A stretch of DNA of 64,000 nucleotides, taken from Gimesia algae. Lineage in GTDB: Bacteria > Planctomycetota > Planctomycetia > Planctomycetales > Planctomycetaceae. Positions 44,389 through 53,561 of the stretch are shown one piece after another. The DNA lies in contig NZ_CP036343.1 of NCBI RefSeq assembly GCF_007746795.1, forward strand, positions 6,825,029 to 6,889,028, given 5' to 3'. The position numbers and the translations under genes were made by a program. The first letter of the stretch is position 1, and each line of letters starts with the position of its first letter. The notes beneath the pieces were generated by a model. It saw nothing but the letters and a program-made list of their open reading frames with translations. It did not search any database and was not told where the DNA came from.

Positions 44389-46973
44389 GCCAGGAGATTC
44401 TTTACACTTCTGCCCCGGAAGGATTAAAGCCCGGCAGTTCCGGCTTTTGCACCGTAGTCAGTACTTCCGGTATGGCACAGAACCTGGCGATGAAGCTGGA
44501 GTCCATGAGTGGATATCGGCACGCATTCCCTCCCCACAGTAAAGAAGCGAGATTCAACCCGGTCAATTATTCTCACCTGACTATTCAGGTAGGCGGCCGC
44601 AAATATCACGTACTCTCCCGTATTGCTGATGCGGGCCTGGATTATACACAACGCTCAAATAAACTGGCCCATCACGTGGCGCTCGATCAGGCCGATCTCC
44701 CCCCGGCGGGACCGGCTGCCCTGCTTGCGACACCAGGATTTTCGAGTATGAAGTGGGATGGCCAGGTTCAACTCATTCCCCGCCGCCTGGAAATGGAATC
44801 ACCACCCGTGGCGACGGGCCCCTGCCGCGTATGGGAGAATACCATGGGTGACGCTGGCTGGGCGGGTGTGGTTGCCAGCCATTTGCTGACCCGGCCAGAC
44901 AAAACGATCTCGATTATTTTCCCACGTGGAACAGATACACTGTCTCTGGTTTGTGAAGTCTTTTCTCTGCTGCCGGAAAATCACCGCTGGCAGACTACCT
45001 TCAGTACCTACTTCACAAAACTGCCAGCTGGCATGGACTGCCAACTCCGTTTCGTGCTCGATGGTACCAGCGAAGCCACTGCGCTACGACGTCATCCGCA
45101 TGCCGCGGTGATTGATCTGGCGGCTTCTGCAAAAGTGACGGAAAGCCATCCATTGATCACACTCGCCCGCAGTGGTCAGATTGAGAAACCACGGCCCCCT
45201 GTCCCACGAAAACCGGTACCTGTCATCCCCACGCCTCCCCTGACGGGAAATCATCCTTCCGCTCAAGAGGCGACCGAATTTGAGGTGACCACACAGAACC
45301 TGGTGGCAAATACTGAGATTGCCGGAACCTATCAGTATGGCAAACCACAGGGGCGTCCAGCAAACGGACAACGGCTTCCGGGAGCACATTTGCCACCTCA
45401 GAAGCAAGCCGATTATTCCAGGAAAAAACGCAGAAGTAACCGGCTGTTGAAATGGCTGATGGGCGGCAGTCTATTGCTGATCCTGCTCCTGCTGGCATTT
45501 CTGGCAGGATCTCGGTTTGGTAATCACAATCTGCCGGTTCCAACAGATGACGGCGCACAGGATTCCAAACCAGCGTCTGCTGATGCAGAACTGATTCCAG
45601 ATTTAGGAAAACAACACGCGCAGTCAGAGCCTGATACGACAACTTCGAAAACGACTTCTGCCCCAGCAGGAGCGGAATCATCAGCCACAACAAAAGATAT
45701 GACATCGGCCCCCGGTTTCAAGACAACAAAACCAGAACCTGAGCCTGCGGCAGCGAAACCCAAAGCGAAAACAGACCCGTTTGAGGATATTGCCAGTAAG
45801 GAATATTACCTTCAATTACCGATGTTCGAATCCACAGAAAACAAAGCACTGGCCAAGCTGATACTTGAGCCAGAACAGCAGTTAAAACTGGCTGTGCGGG
45901 GAGGGAAACTTCTTTTCAATGGAAATGCCGACTTTAAAATTGTTCCGGAATCAGCCACAAAATCAGAGTCTACCTGGAAAGTCATCAAGTTTTCTGAGAA
46001 TCCGCTCAATCCAAACAGCGACATCGGAATATTTCAACTGAAGGACGATCTCTTGTCTTTCAAATGGTCTGAGAAAAATAACAAAGATGATTTCATTTTT
46101 CAGTTCGCAATTCTCTCTCTGGGAATTGATAAAATCGAGAAAGCTGTTTTGTGTAAGCTGAACACACCACAGCGTAGTATTCCTCTCGAAATGAAAAGCA
46201 GTTCCGCAGCAACCGCATTTGCCATGCATGCTGACATCCCGGTTCCAGATGTCCTGAAATCGGTCTCTCAGCATATCTATCTCGAAATCAACAAGATTGA
46301 TATGAATTCGGAGTTCACTCAGGATATTGTCATCCCTCAGATCCCCCTTCCAATCGTGGATGCCACTTCAGGGCAAGCGAATGCCAGTAAAGATCAATTC
46401 ACCGTAAAAGTCCTTGCCAGGCCGGCCCCCAATATTACGCACCTGTCCGATAAAAACGCTCCTCGATTCAATATCAACTTTCAATGTATTCGAGACCGCG
46501 AACAGAATACACGTCTGGAAGGCAAGTTATATGCTTACCCCTGGTACATTATAAAAACTTATGGCCAGGATGATTTTGCCATTGTTTCTACTGCGACCCC
46601 TCAATCCAATGAGACAAATAACTTCTTGTGGAGCTACAAACATAGAAATCATTTAATCAGGGAATTGAAAGATACACAAATTGGGAATAAGACTTTGAAT
46701 TCGCTGGATCAGAAAATTAAAAAAGAAAAGTCCAAGTTGGAAAAAAACGCAAAAAAAGATGAGAAAGATGAGCAGGAGAAATCCCGAGAACTAATTGCCA
46801 AATGGAATAAACAAAAAGAAGAAATCAAAGACCTCATTACCTACTACCCGGAAGAGCTTAAATTCTTTGAAGAAACCTTTAAACCCGGAACGACCGGCTG
46901 TCAGATCCATTATCGCCTGTTTCTGAAATTGGATGATCATGAGATCGATTTATATCGTTCACGTGAAAAGTGA
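44385..46973 (+). CDS. GAP1-like GTPase-associated membrane protein
   Basis: 862 residues. The N-terminal domain (about 1-250) has the features I recall for GTPase-associated protein 1: ILYTSAPEGLKPGSSGFCTV, MSGYRHAFPP, NPVNYSHLTIQVGGRKYHVL, SRIADAGLDYTQRSNKLAHH and VALDQADLPPAGPAALL. A Pro-rich linker, one membrane helix (about 355-377, LMGGSLLLILLLLAFLAGSR) and a Ser/Thr/Glu-rich stalk follow, then a beta-rich C-terminal domain with a Lys/Glu coiled coil (about 770-810). It thus links the cytoplasmic GTPase side to the periplasm. The start follows AGGGAGG. Family call from memory; an HMM search would settle it. Confidence 0.7.
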   Translation: MSQEILYTSAPEGLKPGSSGFCTVVSTSGMAQNLAMKLESMSGYRHAFPPHSKEARFNPVNYSHLTIQVGGRKYHVLSRIADAGLDYTQRSNKLAHHVALDQADLPPAGPAALLATPGFSSMKWDGQVQLIPRRLEMESPPVATGPCRVWENTMGDAGWAGVVASHLLTRPDKTISIIFPRGTDTLSLVCEVFSLLPENHRWQTTFSTYFTKLPAGMDCQLRFVLDGTSEATALRRHPHAAVIDLAASAKVTESHPLITLARSGQIEKPRPPVPRKPVPVIPTPPLTGNHPSAQEATEFEVTTQNLVANTEIAGTYQYGKPQGRPANGQRLPGAHLPPQKQADYSRKKRRSNRLLKWLMGGSLLLILLLLAFLAGSRFGNHNLPVPTDDGAQDSKPASADAELIPDLGKQHAQSEPDTTTSKTTSAPAGAESSATTKDMTSAPGFKTTKPEPEPAAAKPKAKTDPFEDIASKEYYLQLPMFESTENKALAKLILEPEQQLKLAVRGGKLLFNGNADFKIVPESATKSESTWKVIKFSENPLNPNSDIGIFQLKDDLLSFKWSEKNNKDDFIFQFAILSLGIDKIEKAVLCKLNTPQRSIPLEMKSSSAATAFAMHADIPVPDVLKSVSQHIYLEINKIDMNSEFTQDIVIPQIPLPIVDATSGQANASKDQFTVKVLARPAPNITHLSDKNAPRFNINFQCIRDREQNTRLEGKLYAYPWYIIKTYGQDDFAIVSTATPQSNETNNFLWSYKHRNHLIRELKDTQIGNKTLNSLDQKIKKEKSKLEKNAKKDEKDEQEKSRELIAKWNKQKEEIKDLITYYPEELKFFEETFKPGTTGCQIHYRLFLKLDDHEIDLYRSREK

Positions 46974-47031
46974 TTAATCCCAGCCACTGAAACCATCAAA
47001 TGTCGCTGATAGAGTTGAGATTGCTAACGTA

Positions 47032-49962
47032 ATGAATGAGATACAGCAACTGGTAGAAGAGATCCAGGCGATTCTGGCTGAGCCTGCGCGACCCCAGTTT
47101 GAGACAATTGATAGTCTGAACCGAGCGTTGATGGAAATGGTCAATCGCATGAACGGTCGCCTGCGGCGCTGTGATGCATTACTGAGCCAGGGACTGCGGA
47201 CGGAAGCCATTCAACTGGCAGAGCAGGCCCCTGATGTGCTCACCGCGATTTCGTATCTGGATTTCCCTGAATGGGATGAATGGGCCGGACTGGTGCGCGA
47301 AGACGGGTTGAATGCCCCCCCTGAACCGCTGATAGAAATCGCGGCGGAAATCAACCAGTCTTACACCGTTGCATCAGCACTGGAACACCACCTCAATCAG
47401 CATCGGGTACTGGCATTGGCGCGGGCTCCCCTGTCAAAACGCCTGATGGTCATGCGAAAGATCAGAAGACTGGACGCCGACAATCCCATCTGGCAGGACG
47501 ATATTCTGGTATTTGAAAAACAGCGATTCGAACAGATTCGTAATGAAGTTCAAGTGGCGGCGCAGCAGGGAAACGCAGACATCCTGGCGACTCTGGAACA
47601 GGAATTGACTTCCACTCCCTGGCAGAAGTCTCCTTCTCAGAAACTGGTATCCAGAACTGTCGCAGCTCACAAACAGAGCCGTATGCTGAAAGCAGAACAG
47701 GAACTACGTACACTCGAGCCGAAACTGACCGAAGCGTTTGCAGAACTGGACCTCGAAAAAGCGCGCCCCCTCAGAAGCCGCTGGAATGCTCTTATGCAGA
47801 TCGCAGGCCCCACTGCAAATGATTCAATTCTGGAAATCCAAAATCTCGTGCAACCGGCGCTGAACTGGCTTGAGGAGACAGACCAGACCCAGGCAGAAGA
47901 TCAGGCGTACGAACAGGCCGTTTTCAATCTGGAACAGGCGATTACAGACCAGAAACCTGCAGAAGAACTGCAGGCACAGTATCACGAAGCCACGAAAGCG
48001 GGACGAAACCTCACGCCGCATTTATATCAGCGTTATACAGACTCTCTGCAGCATCAGGAGACACGTTCACGCAGAAAGTTTTTCCTGCTGGTAAGCGGCA
48101 CCCTTGTTTCTTTATTGATCGTAGGTCTGTTGCTGGGCTACCTGATTCGGAAGTCGAACCAGGATCAGCAGATTGCCGAGCATGCCGCCACTCTGCACGA
48201 CCTGGTTCAATCCGGAAAATTGACCCGGGCACAAGAGTACCGAGAACAGTTAAAGCCCCAGCCCTGGATCCTGGAGAGCCCTGAAATCCAGCAGCACTCT
48301 GCCAGGCTGGACGAAGCACTGGAGCAGGAACAGGGAAGGAGCAAACAGTTTCAGGCAAAATTGAATCAGATCAGTTCGCGGATCCACCCCCAGATGAACT
48401 GGGAAGAAATTGCTCAGGTTGAGTCTGCTGTCCCCCCCGTCAGTCAATTGGCGGTCACTGCGGATGAAAAGGTCCAGCTGGAACGTTTAAAATTGACTCT
48501 CGCGCGGGAGCGGTCTGACTTGCAACAGCAGTTTGACAACCAGTTCAAACAGGATCTGAATGTTTTCACTAACCGGATTCAGTCTCTGCCAGAAGAGGAA
48601 ATGGTCGCCATCAATAATGCACTGACCAGTCTGCATGAACTTCAACAGCGCAACCACATCTCAAAATCACTTAAAAATGATTTGCCCAAACTCAAAGTCA
48701 TGCTGGAAGACAAACAGGCCATCATGCGGCGCGAAGAGGATCTGCAAAGGCAGTATCAGAACATCAGTCGCTCGATTGGTGATTTCGACCGGTATCAAAA
48801 AGGCCTGGAAGAATATATTCTCAAATTCCCTGAGACTTCACACAGCAATGAATTTAAAAAAATCATTCAAAAGGAACTGCCTCTCTGGAAAAAGTTCGTA
48901 GAATGGAGGCAGCCCACGCAGGAATGGGAACAGATTCAGATCAGAGAACTCACTCCACAGGCTGCCCGCAAACTGCTTGAAAAAGTCAACACTCTGGAAG
49001 CAGCTTCCAAACCGTTACCCGTACCCGTCTCAATTCAACAGCTGCGTCCTGCTGTCACTGCAATCACCGGCCGCGTGGGGGAAAACCAGATCCCCGTCTA
49101 TCGCCCGCTGCTCGAAATCCTGAAGGGCCCCCTGTATTCAAATCTGAATCTGGTTCTGACTCAGAATAACAAGCGATATTATACCCTCGAAGTCCCTGAT
49201 GCGCTGGGGAGCCGACTGCTGTTCAAGAAGTTCGATAACATCTCATTGACCCGATCAGACAAATTCTCGATTGACCGGTCTGAAGTTATCATGCCCGAAA
49301 AATCACCCGATCAGGACTGGTCCTCTCCGCAAAGCCGATTCACCAGAAGTATCACTGCAAAAGTTCCCGAAGCACTTAATGGCGCATGGGAATCGATTTT
49401 TATCACACTTCTCCAGGAACTGTATGCCGACGAAAAGATGGAACCCATCCTCAAGTATCAGCTGCTACGCAGCGTATTGGAACTTGGCTGTAAAGGTAGT
49501 CTGCCATTAAAGGAAGTCTTCGCGGATGACTTAATAACATTGTCAGCAGTGAATGTCGATCCTGCAGCCAACTGGATCGACCCGGATGATCCGCGTGCCC
49601 TCTTTGCCCGAAAGCAGGTCACCGATAAGCTGAAAGAATTCTCATCGCCTTTAAAAAAGCAGGCAGAGATCGAGAAAGCCTTTGCAAAGCTGGAGCAGAT
49701 TAAACCCGATGACAGCTACCGGTGGGTTGGCTGGATCAGTCGCAATTCCAAAGGAAAACCCGTGATGCGTATTAACGTCAATCATCCCCCACAAGATACC
49801 GGCGAACTCATGGTTATTGTCCCCGATGCTGAACCGGAAAACGTTTATCAGCCAGTGGGTACCATCAATAAGGGAAAGTTCCACCTCAACCCCCCGGTCA
49901 GTCCGGAAGCGGCAACCCAGATCTACAAAGCAGGACGCGCTGTTTTTGTGAAATCGAAGTAG
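47032..49962 (+). CDS. Large single-pass coiled-coil protein of unknown family
   Basis: 976 residues; I recognise no family. About 345 residues of Gln/Glu-rich helices come first, then one membrane helix (about 350-372, FFLLVSGTLVSLLIVGLLLG), then a long coiled-coil region and a more globular C-terminal 300 residues (such as LRPAVTAITGRVGENQIPVY and PVMRINVNHPPQDTGELMVI). The layout (cytoplasmic helices, one membrane pass, external coiled coil and head) mirrors that of the GAP1-like protein before it, which starts 58 bp upstream. Possibly the structural partner of the GTPase/GAP1 pair. Confidence 0.75.
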   Translation: MNEIQQLVEEIQAILAEPARPQFETIDSLNRALMEMVNRMNGRLRRCDALLSQGLRTEAIQLAEQAPDVLTAISYLDFPEWDEWAGLVREDGLNAPPEPLIEIAAEINQSYTVASALEHHLNQHRVLALARAPLSKRLMVMRKIRRLDADNPIWQDDILVFEKQRFEQIRNEVQVAAQQGNADILATLEQELTSTPWQKSPSQKLVSRTVAAHKQSRMLKAEQELRTLEPKLTEAFAELDLEKARPLRSRWNALMQIAGPTANDSILEIQNLVQPALNWLEETDQTQAEDQAYEQAVFNLEQAITDQKPAEELQAQYHEATKAGRNLTPHLYQRYTDSLQHQETRSRRKFFLLVSGTLVSLLIVGLLLGYLIRKSNQDQQIAEHAATLHDLVQSGKLTRAQEYREQLKPQPWILESPEIQQHSARLDEALEQEQGRSKQFQAKLNQISSRIHPQMNWEEIAQVESAVPPVSQLAVTADEKVQLERLKLTLARERSDLQQQFDNQFKQDLNVFTNRIQSLPEEEMVAINNALTSLHELQQRNHISKSLKNDLPKLKVMLEDKQAIMRREEDLQRQYQNISRSIGDFDRYQKGLEEYILKFPETSHSNEFKKIIQKELPLWKKFVEWRQPTQEWEQIQIRELTPQAARKLLEKVNTLEAASKPLPVPVSIQQLRPAVTAITGRVGENQIPVYRPLLEILKGPLYSNLNLVLTQNNKRYYTLEVPDALGSRLLFKKFDNISLTRSDKFSIDRSEVIMPEKSPDQDWSSPQSRFTRSITAKVPEALNGAWESIFITLLQELYADEKMEPILKYQLLRSVLELGCKGSLPLKEVFADDLITLSAVNVDPAANWIDPDDPRALFARKQVTDKLKEFSSPLKKQAEIEKAFAKLEQIKPDDSYRWVGWISRNSKGKPVMRINVNHPPQDTGELMVIVPDAEPENVYQPVGTINKGKFHLNPPVSPEAATQIYKAGRAVFVKSK

Positions 49963-50008
49963 CTGACAATGTTGAAACGCTGGTATGAAAAGATGACGGA
50001 GAATCAAG

Positions 50009-50845
50009 GTGGATGAATCGCAATATTATATAAGAAATCGAGGTCGTATTCAGGGACCATTCGATTCACAGACTCTGCAGTCACTGGCACGTCGCGGGCG
50101 ATTTGCCAGGCATCATGAAATCTCGCATGATCAGAAAACCTGGTTTCTGGCATCCGAATACCCAGAGTTATTTCCCGAACGTCCTGCTCCCAGAGCGACA
50201 GTACAGGAAGTCGCTTCTGAGACTCCCCGCCCGGAGCAGGAACACGATGCGATGGCTGACGAACTCATCCAGGAGCCTCAGCACGTGAATTCGCCTGCAC
50301 CGACTCCCCCTCCAGAGTCAGATGAGCAGAGCCAGTGGTATTATATTTCGAATCAGCAGGAAACGGGCCCCGTTCAATTGTCAGAGTTAATTTCCCTGTT
50401 GAGGCAAAACCGGATTGCCCCGGATACCTATGTCTGGAATCCGACTCTACCGGACTGGGTGAACGCCAATACGCTTCCCGAGCTGTTCCCACCTGGACCG
50501 ACCCATGCTGCAGAGGTAAATAATACAGCTGTCCTTCTCACGAACTGCCCGCAGTGTCATTCCGTCCTGGAGCAGCCAGCCGCCTTCTGCCCGATGTGCG
50601 GGGCCAGCCTGCGTCATGCTCCAGATCATCTGGCAGGGACACGACACCAGCGTAACAGCACGACCGCCCTGCTGCTTTCCCTGTTTGCCGGTTCCCTGGG
50701 AGTCGACCGTTTCTACCTGGGCTACATCGGACTGGGTTTTTTAAAACTGATCACGCTGGGTGGACTCGGCATCTGGGCTCTGATTGATATCATCTTAATT
50801 GCAACAGGTAAACTGAAAGACGCTGATGGAATGCCATTAGAGTAA
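50009..50845 (+). CDS. Double GYF_2, zinc ribbon and TM2 domain protein
   Basis: 278 residues. Two GYF_2 domains ([20 protein letters not shown] and [20 protein letters not shown]) bind proline-rich peptides in this family. A zinc ribbon follows (CPQC at 180-183, CPMC at 194-197) and then a TM2 domain (about 216-266: two short helices with the [20 protein letters not shown] core). It starts with GTG at 50009 behind GGAG. The proline-rich linkers in the GAP1-like and VWA proteins of the same cluster are natural targets for its GYF domains. Confidence 0.9.
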   Translation: MDESQYYIRNRGRIQGPFDSQTLQSLARRGRFARHHEISHDQKTWFLASEYPELFPERPAPRATVQEVASETPRPEQEHDAMADELIQEPQHVNSPAPTPPPESDEQSQWYYISNQQETGPVQLSELISLLRQNRIAPDTYVWNPTLPDWVNANTLPELFPPGPTHAAEVNNTAVLLTNCPQCHSVLEQPAAFCPMCGASLRHAPDHLAGTRHQRNSTTALLLSLFAGSLGVDRFYLGYIGLGFLKLITLGGLGIWALIDIILIATGKLKDADGMPLE

Positions 50846-50909
50846 CGGAACAGGATATTCCGCAGATCTTGAACTCTGAGCGCCAGCTGAAATACTAAAG
50901 AAAGACATC

Positions 50910-51776
50910 ATGCAACACAGGGCTAACGAAACATCAACACAGCGGCTCTCCTGGGTGAAACAGGACATCGAACAGCGACTGTTATTCAAAGGAGGCAGGC
51001 ACACACGCGTGAATAATGTTCTCTCTGCCTTGCTGGGTGTATTAATCACCATCCTGGTTTATAGCTGCCTGTATCCGTTCCCGCATTCATCGATCACCGT
51101 CATGTTCACGCAACGGGGTCCCATCCCTTATTTTATTGTCTTTTTTTCAGCCTGGTCACTGTCCATCCTGTTCTTTAAGTGGCGGAAACTGAGGTATCAG
51201 CAAAGCAGTCTGAAAATCATAGTTGTCCCTCCTGAACACGATTTTATCCTGTCTTCTGCCACCGTAGATCAGGTGATGGACGAGATTCAATCCGCCGTCG
51301 ACGATCCGAAACAGTTCGTGCTCTTCAACCGGATTGTGGTTGCCCTGTCAAATCTTAGAAACCTGGGACGCGTGACCGACGTCGATGACATTCTGCGTTC
51401 ACAGGCAGATACCGATGTTTCCTCTATGGATACCAGTTACAGTCTCCTGTCAGGCTTCGTATGGGCGATCCCCGTTCTGGGATTTATCGGGACCGTCATC
51501 GGGCTTTCCGACGCCATTGGAGGCTTCGGTTCAGTGCTCCGGTCTGCGGAAGATATGGACAAAGTCAAAGCGGCTCTCCAGGACGTGACTGCGGGCCTGG
51601 CCACCGCATTCGAAACCACTCTCGAAGCGTTAGTGGCTGCCCTGGTGATCCAGTTGCTCATTACTTTCATCAGAAAATCAGAAGAAGAATTTCTCGATCA
51701 GTGTTCTGAATATTGTACTCAGTATATTGTCAATAAGCTGCGGATCATGCCTTACGAAACCGACTCGGTACGCTAA
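50910..51776 (+). CDS. MotA/TolQ/ExbB-type proton channel protein
   Basis: 288 residues with four membrane helices (about 36-57, 71-89, 180-199, 230-254). The last two carry the family core: SGFVWAIPVLGFIGTVIGLS and TAGLATAFETTLEALVAALV. A cytoplasmic domain lies between helix 2 and 3. Such proteins form a pentameric channel around a dimer of a MotB/ExbD partner and use the proton or sodium gradient to drive rotation or force. The likely partners, on the other strand, end 8 bp away. It is the last gene of the plus-strand arm of the cluster. Confidence 0.85.
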   Translation: MQHRANETSTQRLSWVKQDIEQRLLFKGGRHTRVNNVLSALLGVLITILVYSCLYPFPHSSITVMFTQRGPIPYFIVFFSAWSLSILFFKWRKLRYQQSSLKIIVVPPEHDFILSSATVDQVMDEIQSAVDDPKQFVLFNRIVVALSNLRNLGRVTDVDDILRSQADTDVSSMDTSYSLLSGFVWAIPVLGFIGTVIGLSDAIGGFGSVLRSAEDMDKVKAALQDVTAGLATAFETTLEALVAALVIQLLITFIRKSEEEFLDQCSEYCTQYIVNKLRIMPYETDSVR

Positions 51777-51784
51777 CTTTCTAC

Positions 51785-52681
51785 CTACTGACTGCGCATC
51801 ACCCGGGAGGTCGCGCCATAAGCCAGCCTCTCTCCTTCAGGCAGCAATACCAGCTCATATTGATTTCCGCGTTTGACCAGTGTTTCCCTGACGAGATTCC
51901 ACTGGGCATGCGAGTCTGGTGAAACCCAGATGCGAATCAGATGCCGGCCGGGAATACCCCGCGCCTTGAGCCTGGCTGCGACGAGTTGTGGATCCGGATT
52001 TTCTGTTGGAATCTTTAATCCGGCTGACAAAACGGGATCAAGAAACCGAATTCCGTTTTCCTCAGAAGATCGAGATTCGGAAGGATGACCGAGATCACAG
52101 AGAACGCCCTTTTTCAATATGAAGTTGGCATCAGGGCTTCCCGAATTCTTTTGCGCGGTAGGAAGTTGGGATTCGCGGGCATTTTTCTGGACCACCCCCT
52201 GCAACTTGACTGATAGGTTCTGCAGCTCGGTGCGTGCATTCTTTAAATCATCTTTCTGTTGCTCAAGTTGATCAGTGAGCTGATTGATATCCTGTTGCAT
52301 CACGGCTGTCTCTTCACCGCCCCGGGAATTCGAAAGTACCGTCTGAGACACTTCGAGCCTGGTCTGGCGCACCTCTCGCGAAAGCCTGATGGATTCCTGG
52401 CTGGTGAACTGAGCTTTGATCGCTTTCAATCGGGACGTGGTTGTGGTGAGTGTCTCCAGACGTTCGCGCGAACGTTCCAGGTCCTGTTGCAACTGTAACA
52501 GCTCGAGATCCAGTTCCGCACGGTTTTCCTGTGGATTGCGCGGAATTTCTCTGCTGCTCATATTGACCAGCACGATCACCAGAATCGCAATAAAGAGAAC
52601 ACCACCGAAAGTATTACAGATGGTGTCCAGCAGCAGTTCCAGGCTGCTTTCTTTGATTTCTGCCGATGCTCGTCGAACCAT
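51785..52681 (-). CDS. MotB/ExbD-like protein A
   Basis: 298 residues. One N-terminal membrane helix (about 15-41) contains Asp19 in LLLDTICNTFGGVLFIAILV, the place of the ion-binding Asp of MotB/ExbD/TolR/ZorB. A coiled coil (about 55-175) and a small C-terminal domain (RGIPGRHLIRIWVSPDSHAQ, RGNQYELVLLPEGERLAYG) follow; the domain is not an obvious OmpA peptidoglycan binder. Its ATG shares one base with the stop of MotB/ExbD-like protein B (TAATG), so the two are coupled. Confidence 0.75.
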   Translation of the reverse strand: MVRRASAEIKESSLELLLDTICNTFGGVLFIAILVIVLVNMSSREIPRNPQENRAELDLELLQLQQDLERSRERLETLTTTTSRLKAIKAQFTSQESIRLSREVRQTRLEVSQTVLSNSRGGEETAVMQQDINQLTDQLEQQKDDLKNARTELQNLSVKLQGVVQKNARESQLPTAQKNSGSPDANFILKKGVLCDLGHPSESRSSEENGIRFLDPVLSAGLKIPTENPDPQLVAARLKARGIPGRHLIRIWVSPDSHAQWNLVRETLVKRGNQYELVLLPEGERLAYGATSRVMRSQ

Positions 52682-53481
52682 TAGAAACCTGCTCCTTCTT
52701 TAGGATCGATCACGATTTTCTGATCATCGATCGCATCATAACCAAAGGAAATATGCTGCTGGTCCAGCATCTTGAAAATTTCCTGATAAGTCCGTGCCGT
52801 CTCCGGTCGTAACACGACCATGCAATAATCGGAAGCAGGGGATAAACGAATCAGCCAGTTCCGAAATTCTTCATAGCTGGCAAACTGCTGAGGCGTCGAT
52901 TTAACCCCCATACGCGCTACCAGGACCGTCTTCCCGGAAACATCCACCAGCCAATGGGTTTTCGGAGTATTCTTTGCAGGACGAAAAATCAGCCGCTTCC
53001 CCTCCTCCAGCTTCTTCAGCTGCTCAGATTTGTGCGCGATTTCATTTTTCAGATCCTCGATTTCTTTTGCTTCCTGTCGACGCTCTGCAGCGCTCTTTCT
53101 GATCTCATTAAGCTGTTTTTCCGTTTCTGATTTTTGAGTCGTGACTTCTGCTGCATCTGCGGAAACACGTTGCTGCAGCTCCCGGATTTCAGTTAACGTC
53201 TGCTGCAGCGTGGTGGCGTCCTGAAATGCCTCCGGTATGATTTCCTGATTTTCGGCATCAATCTGCTGCTGAAGCAGTTCACTTGCCTGTTGATTTTGAA
53301 TCAACTGCTGTTTTAACTGCCTGATCAGATCCGCTGTCTCTGCGTGTGCAGATTTGGGATGCCTTTGAATCAGTTCAAGACTCATCAGCAGCGTGACAAA
53401 TATCACAATCCCGGTTACGGAGGTAATGATATCCTGAAAGGCAAACAGCGAAAATTTATTCTGAGTTCTTCTTCGTCTCAT
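52681..53481 (-). CDS. MotB/ExbD-like protein B
   Basis: 266 residues. The membrane helix (about 16-37, FSLFAFQDIITSVTGIVIFV) has Asp17 in the ion-binding position. A long coiled coil (45-155) and a compact C-terminal domain (THWLVDVSGKTVLVARMGVK, EEFRNWLIRLSPASDYCMVV) follow. It is clearly a homologue of protein A but only distantly similar, so the channel partner may be a heterodimer. It lies between the VWA gene and protein A on the minus strand. Confidence 0.75.
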   Translation of the reverse strand: MRRRRTQNKFSLFAFQDIITSVTGIVIFVTLLMSLELIQRHPKSAHAETADLIRQLKQQLIQNQQASELLQQQIDAENQEIIPEAFQDATTLQQTLTEIRELQQRVSADAAEVTTQKSETEKQLNEIRKSAAERRQEAKEIEDLKNEIAHKSEQLKKLEEGKRLIFRPAKNTPKTHWLVDVSGKTVLVARMGVKSTPQQFASYEEFRNWLIRLSPASDYCMVVLRPETARTYQEIFKMLDQQHISFGYDAIDDQKIVIDPKEGAGF

Positions 53482-53561
53482 ATTGATTTCATATCAGCCT
53501 GAAATAATTCTCTGGTTTGTGAACTACCTGCATTCAGTCGGCCTGCTGCTGCAGAGTCCCC

